A DNA stretch of 60,768 nucleotides, taken from contig CAZPGZ010000019.1 of NCBI GenBank assembly GCA_964586075.1, positions 1 to 60,768 of the forward strand. The letters run 5' to 3'. Below the pieces are notes generated by a model, which had not been told where the DNA came from, searched no databases, and saw nothing but the letters and a program-made list of their open reading frames with translations. The translations under genes were made by a program, and so were the position numbers. This DNA comes from JBAZLV01 sp964586075 (GTDB lineage: Bacteria; Nitrospirota; UBA9217). The stretch's first letter is position 1; every line of letters begins with the position of its first letter. This document shows positions 1 through 7,276 of this stretch, piece by piece.

Positions 1-2
1 GG

Positions 3-95
3 GTGCTCAGAAACATGATCGAAGCCTATCCGGAAGTCAAATTTCACTTCAACTCAGAATTCAAGCGGGAGATGCAGAAGAGCACGGCATCCTGA
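3..95 (+). CDS. C-terminal end of an unidentified protein (partial)
   Basis: An open frame enters from the window edge and ends at TGA 93-95. It gives about 30 residues, rich in Lys and Glu and ending QKSTAS, with an amphipathic look. It lies just before the dispersed repeat at 105. It is too short to assign to a family, and it could be a chance frame. Confidence 0.3.
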   Translation: MLRNMIEAYPEVKFHFNSEFKREMQKSTAS

Positions 96-104
96 TCCTG
101 CGTT

Positions 105-259
105 AGTGGAGTCCCCTCCGGCAGGAGCCGGAGGCTCCCTCAATAAACACTACCTCCCGCTTGTACCCAGCGTTAACGAGTGCGATAGCGCGGGTGCAGG
201 GCACGACTTACTGCATTCCTCCCACGACGAGAGTCGGGGAATTCCATATCGCAGGGATT
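105..259. repeat. Dispersed hairpin-rich repeat, copy A
   Basis: This intergenic element is shared with 25241-25331. Its first 34-35 bases (105-139) are identical in both copies and contain the palindrome CTCCGGC-AGGA-GCCGGAG. A second block (204-259) matches 25277-25331 with a few differences and contains a GAGAGTCGGGG core. Copy A has about 64 extra bases (140-203) between the blocks that copy B lacks. It lies directly beside the truncated integrase fragment. It looks like a REP- or MITE-like element; I see no terminal transposase. Confidence 0.7.
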
Positions 260-281
260 ATCAAATCACTTCACCGCAGTA

Positions 282-557
282 TCAAATAAAAACATACCAA
301 ACGAAAACACTCAGCGTAGCGCTTTGCAGCACCTTCAGAAATCCAGTAGGCTTTTTAATTCTTTGATCGTCTTGTTCGGCACGCAGTACGTGTAGATCAT
401 CATTGTCCGCACATCTTGACCACATCTTATCAATAAAAATGCGAACCTGCTCGGATTTTTTGTCTGGCGGAGGATACTTAACCCGGAAATCCAGAAAATA
501 CTTGAGCCATTTCCGGTAGTCATCACGCAACCCAACCGGCACAGATTTTTGTTCCAT
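282..557 (-). pseudogene. intI: Truncated integron/tyrosine integrase, N-terminal fragment
   Basis: The 91-residue frame begins MEQKSVPVGLRDDYRKWLKY and continues FLDFRVKYPPPDKKSE. This resembles the SAM-like core-binding domain at the N-terminus of integron integrases (pattern YRxWLxYYLDFCxKY). The resemblance fades after about residue 46, and the whole catalytic domain with the R-H-R-Y residues is absent. The frame points away from the plus-strand attC-bearing cassettes, which is the normal layout of intI relative to its array. The sequence downstream of the frame runs into the dispersed repeat, so loss by insertion or deletion is likely. No good ribosome binding site precedes the ATG. The family call rests on my recognition of a short stretch; a chance frame is the alternative. 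Confidence 0.5.
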
Positions 558-786
558 GACTGCATTAAATCGGCTGCAACAAAACTTCCTTCAAATTAAC
601 TATTCCATTTTTTGCATATTAGTCGAGCTAATATAACTTGACGACATTTTGAATATTAGTCTTTTTAAACGCTCTTAATGATTTCCGACAGTTACGTCAA
701 GCTCTTTCTTAAATTCATTGACCACCATTCCAGTTCTATGCTATATTTCTCGAAGAACTAATATCTGGTTATATTGGAGGGGTTCA
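558..786. promoter_or_regulatory. Putative attI / leader region with repeats
   Basis: This AT-rich stretch lies between the integrase fragment and the first cassette gene. At 616-634 there is a perfect inverted repeat, ATATTAG-TCGAG-CTAATAT. The 9-mer ATATTAGTC occurs as a direct repeat at 616-624 and 653-661. In known integrons this interval holds attI, the intI promoter and the cassette promoter Pc, and some attI sites carry extra direct repeats that bind integrase. I cannot place the crossover core with confidence. Confidence 0.35.
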
Positions 787-1425
787 ATGGTATCACGATT
801 ATTGGTTGGGTGCTTCAGCGCCATCGTTCTAATAACGATATTTACCAAAGGTGGCTTGGGATTTTCATCTGAATTCGGAACAAGCGGTACTCATGTGTCA
901 GCTCAACTGTCTCCATTCATTTTAATGATATGGCCCCTTGCGCTTGCCGCCCTTGCTATAAGTTTTTCAGTTACGAATAATGACGGAAACGCCGCTGTCG
1001 CAAAGTGGCCGAGAACCCTATTAGCATTGTTTATTGATTTTGGGTTGATATTTGTCTCTATCATTGTTCCTCTATGCTTTGCTGTCCTTTTTATTGAATA
1101 CACTCAGGTTGGCAACTTTTCGTGGCAATTTTCAAGGACTTTTTCGCGGTCAACCGATATAATCACGGCCATCTTATCCCTTATCATGTTTTGTGTTCTT
1201 TTCATGTCCTTTAGCATATTTCTATTAAACAATCGCAAGACCCCGGGTAGCCTTCTTGCTGGCGTAGCATTGAAAATATCAGAACCTATCGAGCTATGGC
1301 GCTGTTCTGTTTTTGGTCTTTTCAAGTATTTCGAATTGGCAGTGCCGATTATAGCGGTGAACAAAAGAACGTTGGGCGGCTTTGAATTAACTGCTCAATT
1401 GGATACTGCACAAAATCGAGTGTGA
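787..1425 (+). CDS. RDD-like integral membrane protein (cassette 1)
   Basis: The protein has 212 residues from the ATG at 787, chosen because GGAGGGG (776-782) lies just upstream; a TTG at 718 in the same frame has no such site. There are about four to five hydrophobic segments: one at the N-terminus, one near residues 45-60, one near 75-105 and one near 130-155. The pattern PRTLLALFIDFGLIF followed later by RKTPGSLLAGVALKI matches the RDD family layout (Arg-Asp-containing first helix, then a K-T-x-G-x-x-x-x-G motif). RDD proteins are small membrane proteins of mostly unknown function, some linked to ion transport. It sits in the first cassette position, 10 bases before attC1. Base composition is AT-richer than the core genes, as expected for a cassette gene. 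Confidence 0.6.
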   Translation: MVSRLLVGCFSAIVLITIFTKGGLGFSSEFGTSGTHVSAQLSPFILMIWPLALAALAISFSVTNNDGNAAVAKWPRTLLALFIDFGLIFVSIIVPLCFAVLFIEYTQVGNFSWQFSRTFSRSTDIITAILSLIMFCVLFMSFSIFLLNNRKTPGSLLAGVALKISEPIELWRCSVFGLFKYFELAVPIIAVNKRTLGGFELTAQLDTAQNRV

Positions 1426-1435
1426 AGAAGAAGTG

Positions 1436-1492
1436 ATATAACCTGCGCCTCGACAGCGACGCACCAGCAGGCGCGTCAGGCGCGAGTTAGTC
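1436..1492 (+). other. attC site 1
   Basis: An imperfect palindrome begins GATATAAC and ends with the R'-type core GTTAGTC (1486-1492). The outer arm TAACCTGCGCCT pairs with AGGCGCGAGTTA, and an inner GACGC arm pairs with GCGCGTC across a short loop. Length and layout fit a cassette recombination site. The next gene starts 10 bases after the core. Confidence 0.65.
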
Positions 1493-1501
1493 TGAGGAAA
1501 A

Positions 1502-2872
1502 ATGGACTACGTACGGCCCCGATTAAATGATTACCATGGCCTTCTTTTCACACAAGAGGAAGTCGATTTTGCTATCCCTTTTGTGTCCGAAGACATTCCT
1601 CTTTTTGTAGATCCATTTTTACTATGGAAGTCTCCATCACTGCAAGACAATGCATTACACACAGCCATAACAAATTGTTTTAATAATCTTGGTGCACTCG
1701 TCAAGAAAGGTAAATCCGACGAAGCTGCCCAGTTGCTCATCGCATCATCCGAATGCGCGGAGGTCGGCCTCGGAGATTCAATCAAAAGAAAGGGAAAACC
1801 AATCGGACGCGCCGTTGCAGAAAACATCTTGCAATTGTTCCGTGACATACCACAACTTGGACAGGCCGGATTTGTTCACTTTGAGACAATCCAATTATAT
1901 GTTGACCAAATTGCAAAAGATAGAATAAGCGATCTGACGTGTAGTTTCGCGAAATCCTTTCTCATAGATTTTACTATCCAACAGTGCGATCAACATAAAA
2001 TTCCGCGTTCCGATACGCGGCTACCGGTCTATGATTACCGAGAGCATCGCATAGTTGAAGAGAAGGTCTCACTTCCTATAAGCCCTGACATACAAGCCCC
2101 TATTCTACTTGTCCCTAAACGTTGGCTACGTTTTGTTCCTTGGATAAATTACGAAGACTACTTTGATGGTTACTATACAAAGGAGATTCTTAAACCAGAG
2201 AAAACAGCTTTATCTCGTGTAGCCGTTCTCAATTTTAACCGCCATAATTATGATGTTGTTACAACCTACATTTCAAGAAAGGAGTTACAGAAGGGTGGGT
2301 GTCAGAACGACCCCTTATTTAAGTCGATTCCTATCGTATCAGCGTCTAGGCATCTAAAGTCGATTGAAAGCCTTCCGTCAGGCAAAGACAACAATGCCGA
2401 CAAAAACTATGAAACTCATGTTTGTCCATTGTTTGCTTCTCTATTTTATCCCGAACTCGATTTTGCCGTTTCGCAGAGCAGAACAGACTCTGGCGTGTTA
2501 ATTCGTGATCTTATTTTTTACAATAATAGATCGCACGAATTTTTCCGGGACATCTTTGAAGCATACGGCTCCCGTCAGCTTGTCTTTGAACTTAAGAACG
2601 TAAAGACGATTGAAAGAAACCATATTAACCAACTTAATCGATACCTAAATGAGACATTTGGCCGATTTGGTGTTATTGTGACAAGAAATCCACCACCGAG
2701 GAATATATTTCAAAATACTGTTGATCTTTGGTCGGGGCAGCGGCGTTGCATTCTCATTCTTGAGGATAGCGACATTAAGATGATGTGCCAATTATACGAG
2801 AGTAAGCAGCGCTCACCGATTGATGTCTTAAAGAAGAAATATATAGAGTTTACACGCGCCTGTCCAGGGTAG
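1502..2872 (+). CDS. Putative PD-(D/E)XK-fold protein, first gene of cassette 2
   Basis: The protein has 456 residues and starts at ATG 1502 behind GAGGA. I do not recognise the full-length family. The C-terminal third has a PD-(D/E)XK-like signature: Asp336 in IRDLIFYNN, then Glu363-x-Lys365 in QLVFELKN, then a Gln-containing helix INQLNRYL and a hydrophobic strand ending VIVTRN. This is the order seen in restriction-endonuclease-fold nucleases, so a metal-dependent nuclease is inferred. The N-terminal two thirds (start to about residue 300) show no known domain; a segment EDIPLFVDPFLLW near residues 30-42 stands out. There is no signal peptide or membrane helix. The next gene begins 8 bases after the stop, and the three genes share one attC, so they move as one unit. 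A defence or toxin role is plausible but untested. Confidence 0.55.
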   Translation: MDYVRPRLNDYHGLLFTQEEVDFAIPFVSEDIPLFVDPFLLWKSPSLQDNALHTAITNCFNNLGALVKKGKSDEAAQLLIASSECAEVGLGDSIKRKGKPIGRAVAENILQLFRDIPQLGQAGFVHFETIQLYVDQIAKDRISDLTCSFAKSFLIDFTIQQCDQHKIPRSDTRLPVYDYREHRIVEEKVSLPISPDIQAPILLVPKRWLRFVPWINYEDYFDGYYTKEILKPEKTALSRVAVLNFNRHNYDVVTTYISRKELQKGGCQNDPLFKSIPIVSASRHLKSIESLPSGKDNNADKNYETHVCPLFASLFYPELDFAVSQSRTDSGVLIRDLIFYNNRSHEFFRDIFEAYGSRQLVFELKNVKTIERNHINQLNRYLNETFGRFGVIVTRNPPPRNIFQNTVDLWSGQRRCILILEDSDIKMMCQLYESKQRSPIDVLKKKYIEFTRACPG

Positions 2873-2880
2873 GAGGCTAT

Positions 2881-3267
2881 ATGAAGACTACAGATGTTTA
2901 CTTGTTCGAAAAGATACAGGTTCAGATGCACGCCCTTCATGACGAGGTCGGAGTATTATCGAAAAAATCTCCGAACGACGCTCTCAACAAGTTTAAGCTT
3001 AAACTCGTCAATGGTCTGATACAGGAAGCGAATTCACTTCTTATAGGTGACTACAAGCCACTCGCAGGCTTTGATGTTTTTAACGAGGATGACATTCCCA
3101 CAAACAGCGATGTTGTAATGGTTCTAGCCCAATACCTGAATTGTCTGGAGAAACTGAGGTCGGACAATATCCGGGAAAGTGATGATGATTATAGCTGGTA
3201 CTGGGTCATCAATAATAAGATATCTAACATCAAGACCAAACCGCCACGTAAATTACAGGAGAAATAG
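2881..3267 (+). CDS. Small paralogous protein 1 of cassette 2 (unknown function)
   Basis: The 128-residue soluble protein starts at ATG 2881 behind GGAGG, 8 bases after the nuclease-like gene. It is clearly homologous to the next gene. Both have an N-terminal amphipathic helix, a central LNKFKLKLVNGLIQEANSLL-type helix, then the acidic motif EDDIPTNSDVVMVLAQY (EDTLPSNSDAVLVLSQY in the partner). No cysteines, signal peptide or membrane segments suggest another role. I do not recognise the family. Context makes it a likely partner, regulator or immunity factor of the PD-(D/E)XK-like protein. Confidence 0.5.
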   Translation: MKTTDVYLFEKIQVQMHALHDEVGVLSKKSPNDALNKFKLKLVNGLIQEANSLLIGDYKPLAGFDVFNEDDIPTNSDVVMVLAQYLNCLEKLRSDNIRESDDDYSWYWVINNKISNIKTKPPRKLQEK

Positions 3268-3269
3268 AC

Positions 3270-3635
3270 ATGGCGAAGCGCAAAGATGCAAACGTTATAC
3301 CATCCGACAATGTCCAGAAATACGATATGCTTAATCCGCTTCTCAATTCAATATATGATGAGATGAAAGAGTTGTCGGCGAAGAAGCAGGACCTGATATT
3401 GAATAAAGTAAAAGTTACAATGATCAACCGAATACTGCGGCAGATCAAGGATCTTTTGAAGGATCAGCCAACTTCGGAATTTATCGATTTACTTGATGAA
3501 GATACATTGCCAAGTAATAGTGATGCAGTTCTGGTGCTATCACAGTATCGAAGCGCGATGAATCAATTTCGCAATAGGTATTATCGCAGGGAACCCGGTG
3601 ATGATTTGCGTTGGCATACAGACGCTGAGCCGTAA
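3270..3635 (+). CDS. Small paralogous protein 2 of cassette 2 (unknown function)
   Basis: The 121-residue protein starts at ATG 3270, 2 bases after the preceding stop, with AGGAG in the end of the upstream gene, so the two are probably translationally coupled. It aligns with its neighbour over about 85 residues (helix LNKVKVTMINRILRQIKDLL, then EDTLPSNSDAVLVLSQY). Its N-terminal extension is basic and its C-terminal tail differs. Tandem paralogues of this size suggest a heteromeric pair or a recent duplication with divergence. No known domain was recognised. attC2 follows 17 bases after the stop. Confidence 0.5.
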   Translation: MAKRKDANVIPSDNVQKYDMLNPLLNSIYDEMKELSAKKQDLILNKVKVTMINRILRQIKDLLKDQPTSEFIDLLDEDTLPSNSDAVLVLSQYRSAMNQFRNRYYRREPGDDLRWHTDAEP

Positions 3636-3652
3636 GACGCAACCATATAAGC

Positions 3653-3712
3653 ATCCAACCAGCCGGTCCACAGCGACGCGCCTGAAAGCGGCGCGTGACC
3701 GGCGCGTTAGTC
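3653..3712 (+). other. attC site 2
   Basis: The left core ATCCAAC (3653-3659) fits RYYYAAC exactly, and the right core is GTTAGTC (3706-3712). The outer arm GCCGGTC pairs with GACCGGC, and the inner arm GACGCGCC pairs with GGCGCGTG. It is very similar to attC3, with which it shares GGTCCACAGC-ACGCGCC apart from one base. Confidence 0.75.
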
Positions 3713-3734
3713 GTGAAATTCATAAGGAGAAGAA

Positions 3735-4115
3735 GTGACAGAAGTTCGAATTGTACAAGCTAGGGATCGGATGAGTCGGCTAGATTTCTCAGGCCAAGTT
3801 GAGTGGAGCGAACATGTGGTTCATACTGGACAGTATGAATGTCCTTGGTGCAATGAACATGTGGAATTCAGAACTCACCATTTCGAGAAGCATGAGACGC
3901 AGGTTTATTCAAATCTAAAATCACCTTGGCTTGAGCGCTTCAACGATGCCCGTCCTATTAAAACTGCAAAATGGGAATCATTTCTCGATTTTTACTGCCC
4001 GGGCTGCGGCGCGCCGGCGAGAATTATTTATGAGGCTGGAGGAGAATACTCAATGGGCTCTCATCCCTGGCGTCTCACTGAGATAGTTGAAGCCTCTGAG
4101 TGGTCAAGGAAATGA
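3735..4115 (+). CDS. Zinc-ribbon-like cassette protein (cassette 3)
   Basis: The 126-residue protein starts at GTG 3735 behind AAGGAG (3724-3729). Two CxxC pairs, CPWC near residue 37 and CPGC near residue 88, are spaced as in a split zinc ribbon. Between them is a His- and Trp-rich stretch. There is no signal peptide. I do not recognise a specific family. It occupies the third cassette, with its stop 6 bases before attC3. A nucleic-acid-binding or protein-binding role is possible but unsupported. Confidence 0.5.
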   Translation: MTEVRIVQARDRMSRLDFSGQVEWSEHVVHTGQYECPWCNEHVEFRTHHFEKHETQVYSNLKSPWLERFNDARPIKTAKWESFLDFYCPGCGAPARIIYEAGGEYSMGSHPWRLTEIVEASEWSRK

Positions 4116-4121
4116 AATAAG

Positions 4122-4183
4122 TTCTAACAAAGCGGGTCCACAGCAACGCGCCAGAAGGTGGCGCGTGACCCGCGTCGTTATGC
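4122..4183 (+). other. attC site 3 and end of the array
   Basis: The left core TTCTAAC (4122-4128) and right core GTTATGC (4177-4183) flank the arms GCGGGTC/GACCCGC and ACGCGCC/GGCGCGT. No further attC-like palindrome follows. The 260 bases from 4184 to 4443 hold no gene or strong signal that I can see apart from the ribosome binding site of the next gene. Confidence 0.75.
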
Positions 4184-4443
4184 AACGGCAGCTCATCCGC
4201 AGACCGCTCCTTTTAGTGCAAGTCCACTCCCCGCAATAAACGCATTCACATTTAGATCATGACGAATCCTGACTTTCGGTCTTTGCCTGGCCACCTTCAC
4301 CATCCGAAATAGCTATTTCTCCAGCCGACAACCTTATCTAATATTTCTTGGTTGCTTTCTCTTTCGCTTGATTTTACCGCATGGGGATGCTAATCTACAG
4401 CTGCTGCACGGACTAGAGCCGGCACGGTACGGGAGGATTTGCC

Positions 4444-5127
4444 ATGCTTGTCGAATATTTAAAAAAAATCCCGCTCTTTAGCCATCTCAAACCAAACCAG
4501 CTCAAAGAACTTGCTTCGCGCTGCAAGAGCGTTCAATTCAAAAAGAATGCTGTTGTTTTTTATAAAACGGACCTGAGCACCGACCTCTATATTGTCAACT
4601 CAGGCAAGCTCAAAGCAGTGCTCACGGACGAAGAAGGCGATGAAATGGTGATTGCCCATTTTGAAAAAGGCGCTTTTTTCGGGGAACTGAGCCTGCTCGA
4701 CGGCAAGGGCCGCTCTGCGACGATCGTCGCGGATACTGATTCCGAGCTTTCCGTGCTCAAGCAGGACATGTTTTTGGACTTGCTTTACGGCAATCCCCGC
4801 ATTGCGGTGGAACTGATGATCACCCTGGTTGACCGCCTCCGCAAGGCCGATGAGATGATTGAGTCTCTTGCGTTTCTGGAAGTAGGCGAGCGGCTCGTCC
4901 GTGTATTTCTCGACGGCGCAGCAACAGGTGGAGATTGTTCGGCTGGTTTTCTTAAGGCAGGGAAGCCAACTCACAAGGAGCTTGCGGCGCGCATCGGCTC
5001 CTCTCGTGAGGCGGTCTCAAAATGCATGAAGGTGCTTACGACAAAGGGAATTGTCCGGGAGGCGGAAGGACAGATTCTTATCGCGCAGAACGCTCTGGAC
5101 AGATTAAAAAGCGACGCTCATTCATAA
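4444..5127 (+). CDS. Crp/Fnr family transcriptional regulator
   Basis: The protein has 227 residues, as usual for the family, and starts at ATG 4444 behind GGGAGGA. Residues 8-120 form a cyclic-nucleotide-binding-like beta barrel, with GELSLLDGKGRSATIVA matching the phosphate-binding cassette. The dimer helix follows, then a winged helix-turn-helix near 170-215 (THKELAARIGSSREAVSKCM). The N-terminal cysteine set of Fnr-type [4Fe-4S] sensors is absent, so the ligand is more likely a nucleotide or another small molecule. It is the only plus-strand core gene here, convergent with trpB, so its target is not evident from context. Confidence 0.85.
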   Translation: MLVEYLKKIPLFSHLKPNQLKELASRCKSVQFKKNAVVFYKTDLSTDLYIVNSGKLKAVLTDEEGDEMVIAHFEKGAFFGELSLLDGKGRSATIVADTDSELSVLKQDMFLDLLYGNPRIAVELMITLVDRLRKADEMIESLAFLEVGERLVRVFLDGAATGGDCSAGFLKAGKPTHKELAARIGSSREAVSKCMKVLTTKGIVREAEGQILIAQNALDRLKSDAHS

Positions 5128-5210
5128 TCCGCCGCTCATTATTTCTTTCCGCACCTGCACTCTTCTTCAAATTCCGGCATTTTAAAATAATTTCTGAATA
5201 AAAACAGAAA

Positions 5211-5235
5211 TGCTCCCGGCACAAGACCGGGAGCA
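5211..5235 (-). terminator. Rho-independent terminator of trpB
   Basis: A perfect 9-bp stem, TGCTCCCGG/CCGGGAGCA, has a 7-base loop and is followed on the minus strand by a T-rich tract (TTTCTGTTTTTATT). It begins 9 bases after the trpB stop. It may also stop the convergent regulator transcript. Confidence 0.8.
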
Positions 5236-5244
5236 TAAGAATCA

Positions 5245-6603
5245 TTATATCTTCGGCAATTTTGCGAGGGACTTTTGTATGTCTTCTTCCGGATGTTCAT
5301 GGTCGAACAGCTTGCCCTCGCGGTAGTCCGCATAGGCCTGCAGATCAAGATATCCGTGTCCGCTCAGGTTGAAGAGAATCGTTTTCTGTTTTCCTTCCTC
5401 TTTGGCAAGGAGTGCTTCATCAATCGCGGCGCGGATCGCGTGCGCGCTCTCCGGGGCAGGAATGATCGATTCCGTATTGGAAAAGAGAACTGCCGCTTCG
5501 AAAACTTTGGTCTGCGGATATGCCACGGCCTCGATAATCTTGTCGTGGTAGAGCTGAGAGACCAGCGATGAATCTCCATGGTACCTGAGTCCGCCGGCGT
5601 GGATTCCCGATGGGACAAAATCATGGCCGAGCGTGTACATGGTCATAAGCGGGGTAAGTCCTGCAACATCCCCAAAATCATAGCGGAATTCACCTTTCGT
5701 GAGCGTGGGACAGGAGGTCGGTTCCACGGCGACGGCCCGGAGGTTCTTCTTTTTTCCGGCCAGCTTGTCATGAACAAACGGGAACGCGATGCCGGCAAAG
5801 TTGCTTCCTCCTCCGCAGCAGCCGATTACCACGTCAGGATAGTCACCGGCAATCTCAAACTGTTTTTGCGCCTCAAGTCCGATCACGGTCTGGTGCAGGC
5901 AGACATGGTTCAATACCGAGCCCAGCGCGTAGTTCGTATCACCATGGGTGGCCGCGTCTTCCACGGCTTCAGAGATGGCGATGCCGAGGCTTCCCGTGCT
6001 GTCAGGATCGCGTTCGAGAATTTTTCTCCCGGCTTCTGTCAGCTTTGATGGACTCGCGTGCACGGTGGCACCCCAGGTCTCCATCTGCATTCTCCGGTAC
6101 GGTTTCTGTCCGTAGCTCACCTTTACCATGTACACCGTTACGTCCAGCCCGAACAGCTTTCCGGCCAGAGCCATGGAGGCTCCCCATTGCCCTGCGCCGG
6201 TTTCGGTCGCGATACGCTTGATCCCTGCTTTTTTGTTGAAGTACGCTTGTGGGATGGCTGTATTCGGTTTATGGCTTCCGGCGGGGCTCACTCCTTCATA
6301 TTTATAGTAAATCTTCGCCGGTGTTTTCAGGGCTTGTTCAAGCCGGTGCGCGCGATACAGCGGTGACGGCCTCCAGAGCGAATAAATATCGAGTACTTCT
6401 TCGGGGATGTCGATCCAGCGCTCCTGGGTCACTTCCTGCTCGATAAGCGCCATGGGGAAAATAGGTGTCAGATCCTGCGGTGTCACCGGCTGTTTTGTTG
6501 CCGGGTGGAGCGGAGGCTTTGGCAAGTTCGGCATATCAGCCATGATGTTGTACCACTTGGTGGGTATTTCCTTGTCGGAAAGGACTATTTTAGTCTGCTT
6601 CAT
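5245..6603 (-). CDS. trpB: Tryptophan synthase beta-like protein (TrpB2 type)
   Basis: The 452-residue PLP enzyme condenses indole (or a related nucleophile) with serine. Length and sequence fit the TrpB2 subgroup, which is longer than classical TrpB and has an N-terminal extension (PHPATKQPVTPQDL-like region). The PLP lysine is Lys112 in GSHKPNTA, and the phosphate-binding GGGSN loop lies near residue 258. AGGAGGAAGT precedes ATG 6603. There is no trpA or other trp gene nearby, as is typical for TrpB2, which is often unlinked and thought to act as a stand-alone serine-dependent synthase or indole salvager. The frame ends with its own terminator, so it is probably monocistronic or coupled to ybaK upstream. 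Confidence 0.9.
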   Translation of the reverse strand: MKQTKIVLSDKEIPTKWYNIMADMPNLPKPPLHPATKQPVTPQDLTPIFPMALIEQEVTQERWIDIPEEVLDIYSLWRPSPLYRAHRLEQALKTPAKIYYKYEGVSPAGSHKPNTAIPQAYFNKKAGIKRIATETGAGQWGASMALAGKLFGLDVTVYMVKVSYGQKPYRRMQMETWGATVHASPSKLTEAGRKILERDPDSTGSLGIAISEAVEDAATHGDTNYALGSVLNHVCLHQTVIGLEAQKQFEIAGDYPDVVIGCCGGGSNFAGIAFPFVHDKLAGKKKNLRAVAVEPTSCPTLTKGEFRYDFGDVAGLTPLMTMYTLGHDFVPSGIHAGGLRYHGDSSLVSQLYHDKIIEAVAYPQTKVFEAAVLFSNTESIIPAPESAHAIRAAIDEALLAKEEGKQKTILFNLSGHGYLDLQAYADYREGKLFDHEHPEEDIQKSLAKLPKI

Positions 6604-6701
6604 TACTTCCTCCTGCGGCTAAAATATAAGCAAAAAACTTGCGTATTGTATCCTATTCCAGGCCTTTTCTCAACGGGATTTTCCGGGAAGGGAACCGCCT
6701 G

Positions 6702-7187
6702 TCAGGAAATTCCGACACGGACGAGTGTCGGTTTCAATATCCGTACCGCATCTTTCGGGTCCATGCCGACAAGGTACCCCCGCCTGCCGCCGTTGATATA
6801 AATTCTGGGAAGATCCGCTATTGTTGCTTCCATGAATACCGGCATTTTTTTTCGAGTGCCGAACGGCGAGGTCCCGCCTACCTGATACCCGGAATGCCGC
6901 TGGGCAACCGCAGGATCACACGGAGTGACGCTCTTGGTGCCCACGATCCTGGCGAGTTCCTTCGTGGACACCTTCAAATCACCATGCATCAGCACAATCA
7001 GAGGATTTTTCCGTTCGTCTTCCATGATCAGTGTCTTGACTACCTGGTGTTCCGGCACCTGCAGTTCACGGGCACAGACCTCCGTACCTCCATGGTCCTC
7101 ATATGTATACGGGTGGTCTGTATACTCAATGCCTGCTTCACGCAAGACCCGTATTGCCGGCGTTACCGATAGCTTGTCTTTGCTCAT
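6702..7187 (-). CDS. ybaK: YbaK/EbsC-family aminoacyl-tRNA deacylase
   Basis: The protein has 161 residues from ATG 7187 (AAGGA upstream); the frame is open further upstream, but the homology starts at MSKDKLSVTPAIRVL. YbaK proteins hydrolyse Cys-tRNA(Pro) and related mischarged tRNAs. Family hallmarks are the YEDHGGTEVCARELQVP region, VVKTLIM, the strand PLIVLMHGDLKVSTKELARI, and the GGTSPFGTRKKMPVF motif. It follows nhaA on the same strand with about 90 bases between them. Confidence 0.88.
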   Translation of the reverse strand: MSKDKLSVTPAIRVLREAGIEYTDHPYTYEDHGGTEVCARELQVPEHQVVKTLIMEDERKNPLIVLMHGDLKVSTKELARIVGTKSVTPCDPAVAQRHSGYQVGGTSPFGTRKKMPVFMEATIADLPRIYINGGRRGYLVGMDPKDAVRILKPTLVRVGIS

Positions 7188-7276
7188 ACGAGTTTGTATC
7201 CTTATAAAATGTCGTTTTAGTGGCTTGCAAAAAATCGCTCTGCGCATGAATAAGAGCATTCGGGCACTCAGCATCT

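Larger units (their letters stand above)
560..4183 (+). mobile_element. Integron-like cassette array with three attC-bounded cassettes
   Basis: Three imperfect palindromes of 57-62 bp each end in a GTTA core and follow the stop codon of a plus-strand gene: 1436-1492, 3653-3712 and 4122-4183. Each has the attC layout: an outer TAAC/GTTA pair, an outer arm, an inner GACGC/GCGCGTC-type arm and a small loop. Cassette 1 carries the RDD-like gene, cassette 2 a three-gene unit and cassette 3 a zinc-ribbon gene. A presumed intI fragment points the other way on the left. Without a complete integrase the array would be immobile unless one is supplied in trans. The gene-dense, low-GC cassettes contrast with the higher-GC core genes from 4444 on. 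Confidence 0.7.

Noticed and set aside
105..139. The GC-rich hairpin of the dispersed repeat as a simple terminator
   Set aside because: No T-run follows, and the same block recurs at 25241 in another gene context, so it is part of a repeat.
106..366. An 86-codon plus-strand frame over the dispersed repeat
   Set aside because: It covers the repeat and the integrase fragment, with low-complexity composition and no ribosome binding site.
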